Of a stretch of DNA of 54,110 nucleotides, positions 1-9,412 are shown one piece after another. This stretch comes from Oscillospiraceae bacterium. GTDB lineage: Bacteria > Bacillota > Clostridia > UMGS1883. The position numbers were made by a program, and so were the translations under genes. Position 1 is the first letter of the stretch, and each line of letters starts with the position of its first letter. The notes under the pieces are model-generated. The model searched no databases and was not told where the DNA came from. It saw only the letters and a list, made by a program, of their open reading frames with translations. The stretch is taken from positions 1 to 54,110 of the forward strand of contig SVJI01000001.1 in assembly GCA_015069065.1 (NCBI GenBank). The letters are read 5' to 3'.

Positions 1-325
1 ATACAAGAGGTGATGTTGCTGACAATCCGAAAACATCAAGCTTTTTAGTTTGAAGATTACTGCCTGTTTTATCTGAATTTGCCGCTATCTTTATTGCATC
101 TGTTCCTCCGTTATATCCCTCTGTCGACGCATAATATGTACCTGTCCAACCACCATCATTAAAAATTTCCGAATCAGAAGAAAATTTATTTGAATTGAAA
201 TGTGCTGATTCAAAATTTTCCACAAAGGTCTGTGCTTCAGGGATTGGTGCAGCAAAAACAGGGTTTACTGCGATTGTTGTTATCAGAAAGAATAATGCCA
301 TAAGAATTGAAATTGATTTTTTCAT
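1..325 (-). CDS. Secreted protein, N-terminal part only (cut by left window edge)
   Basis: An open frame starts at an ATG at 325 and runs off the left edge without a stop, giving about 108 residues. It opens with a typical Sec signal peptide: two lysines, a hydrophobic stretch and a VFAA-like cleavage region near residues 24-28. The mature start reads as a beta-rich, LamG- or CBM-like segment with many N, S, T and G residues. A purine-rich GAAAGGAA ribosome site precedes it. It lies 38 nt downstream of the 473-aa exoprotein gene in the same direction, so it is probably the next gene of the same operon. The function cannot be given from the visible part; it may be an extracellular polysaccharide-active enzyme. 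Confidence 0.7.
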   Translation of the reverse strand, partial: MKKSISILMALFFLITTIAVNPVFAAPIPEAQTFVENFESAHFNSNKFSSDSEIFNDGGWTGTYYASTEGYNGGTDAIKIAANSDKTGSNLQTKKLDVFGLSATSPLV

Positions 326-363
326 ATAAATACATTCCTTTCTCTTTTTTTATTTTAATAAAT

Positions 364-1785
364 TTAATTACAATTAATTGCCGCATTAAGGGGCAGCCAT
401 GCATTTTCTTCAAGCATTGTGATAGTAACGCTGCTTGTGTCGGATATTGCTTGGTCAAAGCTGAATGTTGCCGTTAAATTCGCACCTACAGCTGCATTAG
501 TCAGTGTAACGATGTCTGCATCAATCATCTTCCCACCGTCGTACAAAATCCCCATGACTCTGCACGACATAGTTTCAATCGATTCAGAATCCGTAAGCTT
601 ATATGTGGCTGTAAGCTGTTTTTTATCCCCGCCTAGCTCTTTTCCGATGTATTCGGTTTGAAGAACATAGGGAGCGCACGTAGTAAAGCTGAAATCTTCA
701 CCGCTAAGACTTACCCCTGACATGTTTTTCGCCGTTGTAAGCTCAATCGTATACTCCGTGTTTTTGTCAAGAAGCTTTGTAAATATTATTTTCTTGCCAA
801 GAATTCCGCACGGCTCAACACGAAAGCCTGTAAATGAATCTCCGTTTTCATCCTTAATACTGATTGTTTCAGGATTCATTTCTTGCGTAAAGCTCAATGC
901 AATCGGCTTATTTCTTGATATGTCCGTTGCGTCGCTCTCAATACTTGCCTTTGTAAACTGCGGTGGCGTCTGTGCATTATAAACATTGATTTTCAAATTA
1001 TCCACATATGCTCTTATCAAGTTTGAGCTGTCTGCACCGTTCTGAAAAGCAAGCATTGTAAAATATTGCTTTGTTTTATCTGTATACGGGGCTAAATTCT
1101 TTGACACTGAAAGACAAACGTTGCCGTCTTCGTCTATAATTGCTCCCGTTCTCTTCGTTGCCGTCTGTGCAAGCTCTACTGTGTACCATTTATCCGTTTC
1201 GTAGTAAAACTTCCCCAAGCCGTCATAGGTTTCAAAATAGAATTTGTTTTCATCATCTTTTTTAAGATTAAAAATCTTGTCATCTTCAAGATTAACATGA
1301 TAGAAACAAATCTTAAAACACTTGTTATTATCGTAGGAATCTGACGGGTTAGCTCCGATACGCAAGTCATACGTAAATACTGCTGTCTTGTCTGTAACAA
1401 GGCTTCCGTTATCGTAAAAATCCTTAATACTTCTGGTTTTAAACCATCCGTACACGTTATTTGATGATTCCAGTCTGAGTCCGATAGAACCATCTCTTCC
1501 CTCCCCGGGGACAAGATACATATTGCTGTTATTGGCTGTTGCATCTCCAAGCAATACATCACTTACAAAGCTGTCTGTTCCCGAAGGTCTGTTGCTATAC
1601 GTAGGGTAGCCCTTAACCTGAGTTTCCTCTGTTACATTGGTATGCTCAAAGTCATCTGTTACAATGCCGTATCCGCCCAAGGTTGCTGCATCTGTGGTAT
1701 CTAAGCCATCAGCAAAAACACATTGGCACATGCAAAAAGTTAATGCCAGCACCATACATATTACAAGCACGTTTCTTTTACTCAT
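364..1785 (-). CDS. Secreted protein with LamG-like and SbsA-type Ig-like domains
   Basis: 473 residues with an N-terminal signal peptide (cleavage near residue 25, VFADG). Residues about 35-270 read as a LamG/concanavalin-like beta sandwich (DDFEHTN start, a VDNLKINVYN end). Residues about 275-370 look like a bacterial Ig-like SbsA domain (ISRNKPIALSF, followed by NTEYTIELTT). The last 100 residues are another beta domain, distantly like the C-terminal domain of three locus-2 exoproteins. No catalytic motif is visible. A good AAAGGAGATG ribosome site precedes the ATG. It sits 33 nt after the 910-aa gene. It is probably a surface carbohydrate-binding or scaffold protein, but the role is inferred. 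Confidence 0.75.
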   Translation of the reverse strand: MSKRNVLVICMVLALTFCMCQCVFADGLDTTDAATLGGYGIVTDDFEHTNVTEETQVKGYPTYSNRPSGTDSFVSDVLLGDATANNSNMYLVPGEGRDGSIGLRLESSNNVYGWFKTRSIKDFYDNGSLVTDKTAVFTYDLRIGANPSDSYDNNKCFKICFYHVNLEDDKIFNLKKDDENKFYFETYDGLGKFYYETDKWYTVELAQTATKRTGAIIDEDGNVCLSVSKNLAPYTDKTKQYFTMLAFQNGADSSNLIRAYVDNLKINVYNAQTPPQFTKASIESDATDISRNKPIALSFTQEMNPETISIKDENGDSFTGFRVEPCGILGKKIIFTKLLDKNTEYTIELTTAKNMSGVSLSGEDFSFTTCAPYVLQTEYIGKELGGDKKQLTATYKLTDSESIETMSCRVMGILYDGGKMIDADIVTLTNAAVGANLTATFSFDQAISDTSSVTITMLEENAWLPLNAAINCN

Positions 1786-1818
1786 TTTTTCTCATCTCCT
1801 TTTCTTTAAATTTCAGCT

Positions 1819-4551
1819 TTAATACTGATATACAAAATATTCCATTGTCCTTCCTTCGTGGTAGTCACGCAGAAATACCTTCGCATTTTCTCCTGTGTAA
1901 TTGCTGGGTACACTGTAAAAATCAACTACATTGACCTCTTTTGTTTTCACGTCATACACTACAACGCCTTCGTTGGTAAGAGGGTTAAATACAAATGTTT
2001 CCGCTGTTGGATTTACAGCAGTATTATCGTAGCTGTATCTGAAAAGGTCTGCGTTTGCCCTTTCAAGATGTGCAAACAGCATATGCGTTCCGCTCGTACC
2101 TGTGATTTGCTGTACACTATTTTTCAAATCGTTAAATGTAAATATTCTTTCGATATAATTGATATTTTGATTTGCGTCTAAGGTAAATCTTACAACGTCA
2201 CCGCCCTTTAATATGTTTGCCATATTATCGGCATCCTGTCGGTACACATCGACACATTCTGTATCACTTCTGCCTCCGCCGTCTCCGGTCAGAACCCAGC
2301 TTTCGTTGACACTTTTAACGGAATAAAAGCTAAGAATATCGGTTGAAACAGTTTTATAGCTCACCTTTCCTTTATGGTCGGCAAGCACGATTTCATATCC
2401 CCAGTTTCCGTCTTTATCCATGGTATTTATAACCTTTTCAACCATATATGAATATTTGTTGTAATACAGCGACTTTTTCTTTTCCACTGCGGTGTCTACT
2501 ATTTCATTTTCATCATAGCCTTCCCACACTGCCGCACAGTCAGCCACACCGATTTCATCGGCATCATAAAGTGCCATATAATACTCAGCCGAGCCGCTTA
2601 TATCCTTTGGTGATAAAATAGAGAAATAATAATCATCGGGGTTACTCATTCCGAGACCTGCCGAGTCAACAAAAATAACGCAGTCATTACTTATCCCGAT
2701 TTTTTTATTTACCACATTACTTCTTAATACGTATTTGGAAAGTCCCTGTGAATACGGGTCAAATTCCAATGATTCTCTAAGAGAAGAATCATATTCTGCT
2801 GATGATTTTTGAAGAGTATCAATCTTTTTAATAACTCCCTCATCGTTGAGCTTGAATTTTATTACCTGTCTCTTTGAAAAGTCAACATTTTCGCCTGTTC
2901 CCACATTGTAGGTCAGTGCCTTATCCTCAAAGCCCTTTCCGTCAACGAAGAATTTTTTATCCACAGTATATACATCAATTTTTCCGCTTGAATCCATAAT
3001 CTTCATATAAAGCGTCTTTTTGAGTGCAGTGCCGTCAAGTGCCGCTCTAATCAGATATCCGTACTCGTAGCTGTTTTTTGTTTTATCAATTTCAAAATCA
3101 GCAATATTTCCGTATGCATCCATATAAGCAATAATGTAATCACCGGGATTAATTCTGTCTCTGCTGCCGCCGGATATCAGCTTTGTCAATGATTGTGAGA
3201 GCTTATACTCAATATCATCAATATAAACCGTATCACTTCCTTCGCAAGCTTCAATCATTCCGTTCATTTTTGAATTTGAAACAAGAATTTTTACATGCTT
3301 TGCATTATCATAGTCAAAAACAATTTCTCCGTTTGTGAAGCTGTATGCATCACAAACTACGCTGATGATGTTTCCGGGTTTGATATCTTCAAAGCTTCCC
3401 GTCTTGCCGTTAATATAAATTTCCAGATTCTTTTTAACCTTTTCAAGCTTAACAGCATCGTTTCCGATTTCGGGGCGGATTGTATAATTAAGCGATGATA
3501 TGCCCGACACCTTTAATGTCTTAACAATATCCATATGCACAACATCATATGTTCCGCTGTTTTTTGAATCAACCAATGTCACACTTCCGTTTTTGAGCTT
3601 ATCAAATAACGCTTTTGAAGGTGAAGATGCCTTATTATTTACTATCGCCAAAGCAGATTTATTTATTGTTGCCTTCTCATTGTCATCGTATTTGAGAACA
3701 AGAGTTGACCCGTTGTCGGTTACCGAATCAATTTCTGATGCACTGAGAGTAAGCGATTTAACCTTGTGATTGGGTGAAACGCTTACCACAATGTCATCCT
3801 TAATGTAGTATGTAACGCTGATTCCGATAAGGTCGTTACCAATCTCTATATTACTCCTATAAACCTCGCCGCCGATATTTACATGATTTGCAGAGGTTAA
3901 TTCCACACCGGCAGCGTAATGGCTGTTAGCTAAAACCGTACCGTTTTTTTCGATAACGCCCAATCTGTCGTGTAGAGTTTCAATATAGTCCTCTGAAATG
4001 AATTCGGGTTGTGCAAGACGCATCTGCATTGCATTGCAAACGAGTGTATAAAACTCGTCATAGGACAATTTTTCTCTGTTTAAAACAGAGCACCCCTTTA
4101 AAAGTCCGACTTTATTCGCCATTCCATATAGGGTTAAATCATCTCTGTCTTTAATGATTTGCTCATATCCGAGTATTTTCATTAAAGCATAAATGCTGTC
4201 GGCATAGCTTATAGCTTCTTTAGGATTAAAGCTTCCACTTTCATCCATTGTAAGATACCCGTAGGACAAGCAATAATTAATTTCATTCTTATACTGACTC
4301 TTACTTATGTCATTTGCCAAATCCACAACCTCAGGGGCATAGGTTATTCCCTGAATTTTTAAAAGGATATCTGCCACCTGTTCTCTGTTAAGCACAGGCT
4401 TTATCAGCCCGCTTGTTCTTTTCGGGGGTAGAATGCCTAAATTAATATACAACTGCTCGGTATGCTCATTAGAAGCCAAAACGGATACTGTACTTATAAA
4501 TGAGGACATAAGCACTAATATTAGTGCCAGTGCAATTATTCTTTTTTTCAT
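1819..4551 (-). CDS. Large exported SLH-like / beta-repeat surface protein
   Basis: 910 residues with a signal peptide (cleavage near residue 26). Residues about 32-200 contain three degenerate SLH-like repeats (for example LNREQVADILLKI and YGYLTMDESGSFNPKEAI), expected to bind the secondary cell-wall polymer. The remaining 700 residues are a string of beta modules, recognisable by recurring GD-x-I then D-x-x-G-x-I strands (PGDYIIAYMDAYGNIADFE is the clearest). No catalytic site is seen. The 870-aa protein at 33843-36455 has the same plan and clear local similarity, so the two are paralogs, one in each locus. GGAGGTG precedes the ATG. A wall-attached structural or glycan-handling role is inferred. 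Confidence 0.75.
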   Translation of the reverse strand: MKKRIIALALILVLMSSFISTVSVLASNEHTEQLYINLGILPPKRTSGLIKPVLNREQVADILLKIQGITYAPEVVDLANDISKSQYKNEINYCLSYGYLTMDESGSFNPKEAISYADSIYALMKILGYEQIIKDRDDLTLYGMANKVGLLKGCSVLNREKLSYDEFYTLVCNAMQMRLAQPEFISEDYIETLHDRLGVIEKNGTVLANSHYAAGVELTSANHVNIGGEVYRSNIEIGNDLIGISVTYYIKDDIVVSVSPNHKVKSLTLSASEIDSVTDNGSTLVLKYDDNEKATINKSALAIVNNKASSPSKALFDKLKNGSVTLVDSKNSGTYDVVHMDIVKTLKVSGISSLNYTIRPEIGNDAVKLEKVKKNLEIYINGKTGSFEDIKPGNIISVVCDAYSFTNGEIVFDYDNAKHVKILVSNSKMNGMIEACEGSDTVYIDDIEYKLSQSLTKLISGGSRDRINPGDYIIAYMDAYGNIADFEIDKTKNSYEYGYLIRAALDGTALKKTLYMKIMDSSGKIDVYTVDKKFFVDGKGFEDKALTYNVGTGENVDFSKRQVIKFKLNDEGVIKKIDTLQKSSAEYDSSLRESLEFDPYSQGLSKYVLRSNVVNKKIGISNDCVIFVDSAGLGMSNPDDYYFSILSPKDISGSAEYYMALYDADEIGVADCAAVWEGYDENEIVDTAVEKKKSLYYNKYSYMVEKVINTMDKDGNWGYEIVLADHKGKVSYKTVSTDILSFYSVKSVNESWVLTGDGGGRSDTECVDVYRQDADNMANILKGGDVVRFTLDANQNINYIERIFTFNDLKNSVQQITGTSGTHMLFAHLERANADLFRYSYDNTAVNPTAETFVFNPLTNEGVVVYDVKTKEVNVVDFYSVPSNYTGENAKVFLRDYHEGRTMEYFVYQY

Positions 4552-4570
4552 GTTACACCTCCGTTATGTA

Positions 4571-6373
4571 TTACTGAGCCATTACTGCTAAAAGCCTGCT
4601 GACAAGGGCACAGGTTTCCGCTCTTGAAAGCTCTGTTTTAGGATTGAAACGATTTTCGTTATCCCCGACAAAAAGTCCGCATTCCGAAGCCTTTAAAACA
4701 GATTCTCTCGCATATTCGGAAATGTCTGCGTTATCGCCAAACTCTGTAGCTTTTTCTTCATCACCCGTTATATTTTTACCTTCAAGAAGTCTTGAAATAA
4801 TAACGGCTGCGTCTTCTCGTTTAAGATTATTAAGTCCGAATTCGCTTTCACTCGTTCCGCTTATAATTCCGTTTTCCACCGCTGTAACAACGTAAGGCTC
4901 ATAATAGCTACCCTTTTCAACGTCTGTAAAGTTGCTTTCCTTATTACTAAGCTCAAGCTCCATTGCACTTACAATAATTTTCACAAAATCCTGTCTGCTT
5001 ATTTTTGTGTCAGGAGAAAACATACTTTCCGAAATTCCTGAAACAATGTTATTTTTGTACATCTGCGAAATGTACTCGTTAGCCCAGTGATTTTGCGCCA
5101 CATCTGAAAACGGGTGCTTTTTATTTTCAGTTTCCGTTACAATAGGAGTTGTCTGGATAACAGGACCCATATCTGCGTTTGGAGGCAATTTTACGTTGGC
5201 ACCACCGCCACCTCCTCCGCTACCACCGGAGGAGCCTGTGTCTGTCGTATTATCTTTTTCCTTTTCTTTAATTGCATGCTCTATTGCATTTTCAAACAAA
5301 CTGTTAATATCGCTTACGCTCTGCGAATTCTGATTGTAGTCTAACACATAGTTATATGCCGCAATAAGGTAGTAGGAATTAAGGCCTGAATTAGTGCATA
5401 TATTGTTTGCCTCTGCAAAATACAATGTGTATTTTGCATTGTCCTTAAGGGCAATAAGTGTATCTCTGTCAGCTACCTCACGAAAGATTGCAACAGCAGT
5501 ATTTTCAAGGAAATCTGCAAGCATCTTTGCCTTATCGCTATACTTTCCGCCTTTAACCTTTCCAAGAACGTTTGATTGCTCCTCAAAAGACAGGATAAAC
5601 AAATCATCATTTGCAGCAAGGGGCATATTCCATACATCATTGTTGTATTTTTTGAGAACTGCAAGAGTATCTGCCTGTTCCCTTAGTTCTATCCATGCAA
5701 CTGCCTGATTAAAGCTCTTAATAAGTAATTCAGGTGTGAATCCGCCCTCAGGCTTTAATGAATACAAAATTGTCGCAAAATCAGTCTTTGCATTCAATGC
5801 GGAATACCCTGCTGTATTTGCAGATATTCTTCTTAAAATATCGCTGCCTGCTATATCTGCGTCAATTATCCCCGGATATGCTGTAGCTGTTGTTTCATTA
5901 TTATTAAATAGTGCTACAAGTCGGTTTACGTCATCTTTCCCCACATGCTCAAAAGAGCCTATATTTATCAGATTTTCACCACCGTTATATCCGATAAGCA
6001 CATTTGCAAATCCTGTAGGAAAAGAATCTTTAAGGTAAAATTCCATTTCCACATATCCGCTTTGCGAAACAGCGAAGGTACTGGTATAGTCAACCATACT
6101 TAAAAATTGACTTGTATTTGATGCCGACTGTACTCTCTGCACTGTTACATCTTCCTTAGGTTCTGTTGCCCCCTCTAAAATCTGCGGAGCTACAAGAATT
6201 GATACAGGAGTTCCTTCAGGCAGGTTAAAAGTCCCTTTAAACTGAATATATCCATTAGTATCTTTAATCCAGTCAGCAGGTTTTGTAAATATTTCTGCCG
6301 CATTTGCTGATATACATACCAAAGAAATTAAAAATATCAGCATCATGGCAAATATATGTTTTTTCTTTAACAC
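4571..6373 (-). CDS. Cell-wall-anchored stalk protein with Gly-rich linker and three C-terminal SLH domains
   Basis: 600 residues. Translation probably starts at GTG 6373, since GGGGGAG lies 7 nt upstream. A signal peptide (to about residue 26) is followed by a short beta domain, a mostly helical region (about 140-380), a Ser/Gly linker (about 388-402) and three SLH domains (about 425-600). The SLH domains have the usual FSDV..HWA, FTDVEKGSYYEPYV and SRAETCALVSRLL motifs. The protein should be exported and held to the cell wall. The 944-aa protein of locus 2 (40163-42997) has the same order of parts, so each locus encodes one. No enzyme motif is seen; it may display or anchor partners. Confidence 0.82.
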   Translation of the reverse strand: MLKKKHIFAMMLIFLISLVCISANAAEIFTKPADWIKDTNGYIQFKGTFNLPEGTPVSILVAPQILEGATEPKEDVTVQRVQSASNTSQFLSMVDYTSTFAVSQSGYVEMEFYLKDSFPTGFANVLIGYNGGENLINIGSFEHVGKDDVNRLVALFNNNETTATAYPGIIDADIAGSDILRRISANTAGYSALNAKTDFATILYSLKPEGGFTPELLIKSFNQAVAWIELREQADTLAVLKKYNNDVWNMPLAANDDLFILSFEEQSNVLGKVKGGKYSDKAKMLADFLENTAVAIFREVADRDTLIALKDNAKYTLYFAEANNICTNSGLNSYYLIAAYNYVLDYNQNSQSVSDINSLFENAIEHAIKEKEKDNTTDTGSSGGSGGGGGGANVKLPPNADMGPVIQTTPIVTETENKKHPFSDVAQNHWANEYISQMYKNNIVSGISESMFSPDTKISRQDFVKIIVSAMELELSNKESNFTDVEKGSYYEPYVVTAVENGIISGTSESEFGLNNLKREDAAVIISRLLEGKNITGDEEKATEFGDNADISEYARESVLKASECGLFVGDNENRFNPKTELSRAETCALVSRLLAVMAQ

Positions 6374-6377
6374 CTGA

Positions 6378-9300
6378 TTACTCCCCCTTTTCTTCCAAAT
6401 TTACACGGGATAACAAATATGTTTTTTCTGACGAGAATCTGCCGTCCTCTGAAACCACCTTAATATTAATCTTATCTGTTCCCTCTATATTTACAGTTGT
6501 GCAGTTTTGTGTTTCTTGTCCGTTGATATAAATTTTTGCATAGTCGCTCGCTGTTATATTACAGTCAATGGTTTTTGCCCCATCATCAATATTAATAACA
6601 GGATTTTCAGCATCAAAATCTGTTACGATGTATGAACGCTTGCCATTTGAAACTCCAACACGAGTAAGCTCGCAATGAGATGAGAGGTAATCCTCCTGCT
6701 CATATTCAAAAATGTCTACCTCGTATCCGTCTAAATCAATCTTGAACCATCCGCTTGCGTCGGCAGTATACTCTGTACCTGTATACATTCCCTTAATTTT
6801 TTTAACTCCATCAAGATAAACTCTGCACGACCTTGCACTGTTTTCATTATTTATCGTGAACAGATACGATTTGCCCTCGTGGCGTCTTGACATATGGTTA
6901 AGCCATTCCCCGCCGCCCTTTACCTCATAATAAGGTGCGGGAAGTCTTGAAAGAATTACAGGCTCCATATATTCAATCTCTCTGAATACGAGGAATTGTC
7001 CTTCCCAGATTTCCTCAGGTGTCTGCTCGTTCCACGGACGTATATACGGGTCTGTCAGTGCATAGCTATCAAGCATTGTCGTACCTGCACAAACAGCTTG
7101 CCAAGCCATATTACGATACTCCTGCTCCGTAGGTCCACGAAGGTCCCCCCTCTCTTTAAACCAGAAAGCCTGAAGTATTGTATTTATTGGCTTATTCGGA
7201 CAAATCGTTTTAACTGTTTCCACTCGCTTTGTAACCTCAGACAATTTCATATCGTCCTTACCGGTATCTACATACGGGTCGCATCCGATAATGTCAATCG
7301 TTTTTGCATATACACCAGGTCTACCCTCAAACAAGGTGTCTGCTGCACCAAGTGTGGGATGGTTAATGTCTGCTGCTGACATTATATCGTTCTGCCATCT
7401 TAACTCCTCCCCATAACGCACAGGGTTTTGTTCGTCCCAGTTATAATAACCAAATAATATGGGGTCGTCTTTATAATTTTCACAGAACAGCTCTATCAGC
7501 TTTCGGATATCAGTTTGTTTTTCTACAACATCAGGTACAATACCTGAATACATATTACTGTAGGCAAAGCCTGCCATTCCCAATATCCCCTGCAAATTCA
7601 AATCACTCATTCTTTTTTCAAGTGCATGTACTCTGGGATTCTGATATTGCAGGTAAAACGTAGTTCCTATTGATGTTACATCAAGAAAGTCCGTTCCCTC
7701 AAGTGCATCAAGTGCTTTTTCATACGTAAAGTCACCTGAAGCCCAATAATACGCCTTAAGGGGAAATGAGGGCTTCCCGTCTATTACAATACGGTTATAT
7801 TCGTCGATATAAAAGTCAGGTCTATAATCCTCAGCTCTTTTTCTTAACGTCCATTCCTGTTTTTGCAGCTGCTCGCCACTTTCTTTGGACGTCAGCGTAG
7901 ACACAAGATAGTAATCCCCCTCCGTCGGCAAAATGTTTGACGAAAAGCTTACTTCTATTACATCTGTGATATTTTCGTGTTTGCTTTCTGCGTAAACCTT
8001 TCCGTCTGCATCTTCAATGATGCTGCTGAAAATAAAATCATCTACGTTATAATAGCCGTTATATGTATTCATATATGCACGCAAATTAATATCACTTATT
8101 CCGTCACCATAAATAAGCCCTTTATAATTTGGTGTTATAAGCACAGTATCCATTGGGTCAAAAATTACCTTTGTCAGCTTAAAATCATCAAAATATGCAA
8201 CTGTGCCTGCCGCTGCATCCTTTCTCATATAACCGCCAAAACGCAAGGTATAGAACGGCTCTTCGCCATCAAGACTGTTTGCAACCTCGGGCACCATCAG
8301 GAGACATGTTTTTTCAAACCATTCATCACTTTGTACAGATGCGGCATTTTTACCTGAATCTGATGCATCAAGCCATTTTCCGTTGCTGTCATATACCTCC
8401 ATAAACAGACGCTCTGTGGCATCCATTGCAGGATTCTCTGTCTTTACCTTACAGGTTGCAACATACCAGTCCCCTGGCTTTGCATTGTTATCGTGAATAT
8501 AAAGTTGCAACTGCGAACGAGCATCTGCACTTTGTTCAACCTTAAGGCATGCAGAGCCGTCAACACCGCCATTTTCTTCTATTGACCATGTTCCGGGGCA
8601 CCATCCCTCTTCAAAATCTCCATATGTGCCGTCGTTAAACTCACAGGTACCTATTTCCATTTTGGGATAGTTATCTACACTGAACGGTGGGGGCATCTGC
8701 TCTGTCAATCTGTCGTTTACAACAGTTCTGTCAATGTTGTACCATTGCTCTACATCCCATTTTTTATCTGCTTGTGCAAGCACGCCCTGTAGCATCACGC
8801 AAACCTCTGCACGTGTTGCCTCTTTTTGTGGATTGAATGCTTCATTTTTCTTTGCCTTGAGCACACCTCTTTTTAAAAGAGCCTCAACCGCTTCTTTCGC
8901 ATAGTCCGAAACATCACTCATATCAGAGTAGGGCGTATATTCCCCTTCTTCGCTGTTTATCGGTTTCTTAATATCAGATAATCTGTATACCGCCAGTGCA
9001 CAGTCCTGCTTTGTAACATTTGTTCCGACACCGAACTGATTTTCAGAAACACCTTTAAAGAGCCCTGCCTCTTTTGTTGCTTCAACATATTGTTCATACC
9101 AACTGCCCGAAACAACGTCGGAAAAGCTGCCCGTATTTTCTCCCTTTTCTACGCCTAATCCAAGTGCAAGCACCTTTGCAAATTCTTCTCTTTTAATCTT
9201 ATCTTCAGGTGCAAACACTGTTGCACTTTTACCATTTATAATTCCGTCATTATACAATATACTGATTTCATTGTACGCATAGTGTGATTCAGGCACATCA

Positions 9301-9389
9301 TTAAATGGATTGTATTTTTCCGCTTTTATTGATGTAGAATACGAAAAGCTTATAATAATACCTAAGGCTAAGCTAAGTATTTTCTTCAT
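6378..9389 (-). CDS. SLH-anchored putative clan GH-A-like glycoside hydrolase
   Basis: 1003 residues: signal peptide (1-23), three N-terminal SLH repeats (about 27-205), a jelly-roll CBM-like domain (about 240-405, with WSIEENGGVDGSACLKV), a beta domain (about 410-510), then a TIM-barrel-like catalytic region (about 520-870) and a C-terminal beta domain. The barrel carries FGYYNWDEQNP, where the Glu matches the acid/base position of clan GH-A enzymes, and IIGCDPYVD. The nucleophile is not certain; a Glu in AFWFKERGD is a candidate. It probably cleaves an extracellular polysaccharide while attached to the wall. I could not assign a GH family. It directly follows the binding-protein gene (23-nt gap). 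Confidence 0.75.
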   Translation of the reverse strand: MKKILSLALGIIISFSYSTSIKAEKYNPFNDVPESHYAYNEISILYNDGIINGKSATVFAPEDKIKREEFAKVLALGLGVEKGENTGSFSDVVSGSWYEQYVEATKEAGLFKGVSENQFGVGTNVTKQDCALAVYRLSDIKKPINSEEGEYTPYSDMSDVSDYAKEAVEALLKRGVLKAKKNEAFNPQKEATRAEVCVMLQGVLAQADKKWDVEQWYNIDRTVVNDRLTEQMPPPFSVDNYPKMEIGTCEFNDGTYGDFEEGWCPGTWSIEENGGVDGSACLKVEQSADARSQLQLYIHDNNAKPGDWYVATCKVKTENPAMDATERLFMEVYDSNGKWLDASDSGKNAASVQSDEWFEKTCLLMVPEVANSLDGEEPFYTLRFGGYMRKDAAAGTVAYFDDFKLTKVIFDPMDTVLITPNYKGLIYGDGISDINLRAYMNTYNGYYNVDDFIFSSIIEDADGKVYAESKHENITDVIEVSFSSNILPTEGDYYLVSTLTSKESGEQLQKQEWTLRKRAEDYRPDFYIDEYNRIVIDGKPSFPLKAYYWASGDFTYEKALDALEGTDFLDVTSIGTTFYLQYQNPRVHALEKRMSDLNLQGILGMAGFAYSNMYSGIVPDVVEKQTDIRKLIELFCENYKDDPILFGYYNWDEQNPVRYGEELRWQNDIMSAADINHPTLGAADTLFEGRPGVYAKTIDIIGCDPYVDTGKDDMKLSEVTKRVETVKTICPNKPINTILQAFWFKERGDLRGPTEQEYRNMAWQAVCAGTTMLDSYALTDPYIRPWNEQTPEEIWEGQFLVFREIEYMEPVILSRLPAPYYEVKGGGEWLNHMSRRHEGKSYLFTINNENSARSCRVYLDGVKKIKGMYTGTEYTADASGWFKIDLDGYEVDIFEYEQEDYLSSHCELTRVGVSNGKRSYIVTDFDAENPVINIDDGAKTIDCNITASDYAKIYINGQETQNCTTVNIEGTDKINIKVVSEDGRFSSEKTYLLSRVNLEEKGE

Positions 9390-9412
9390 TTAACTACCTT
9401 ACCTTTCGTCTA

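Noticed and set aside
7977..8357. 126-aa plus-strand ORF
   Set aside because: It lies wholly inside the 1003-aa SLH-glycosidase gene on the other strand, has a Cys/His/Ile-rich composition typical of antisense frames and no ribosome site.
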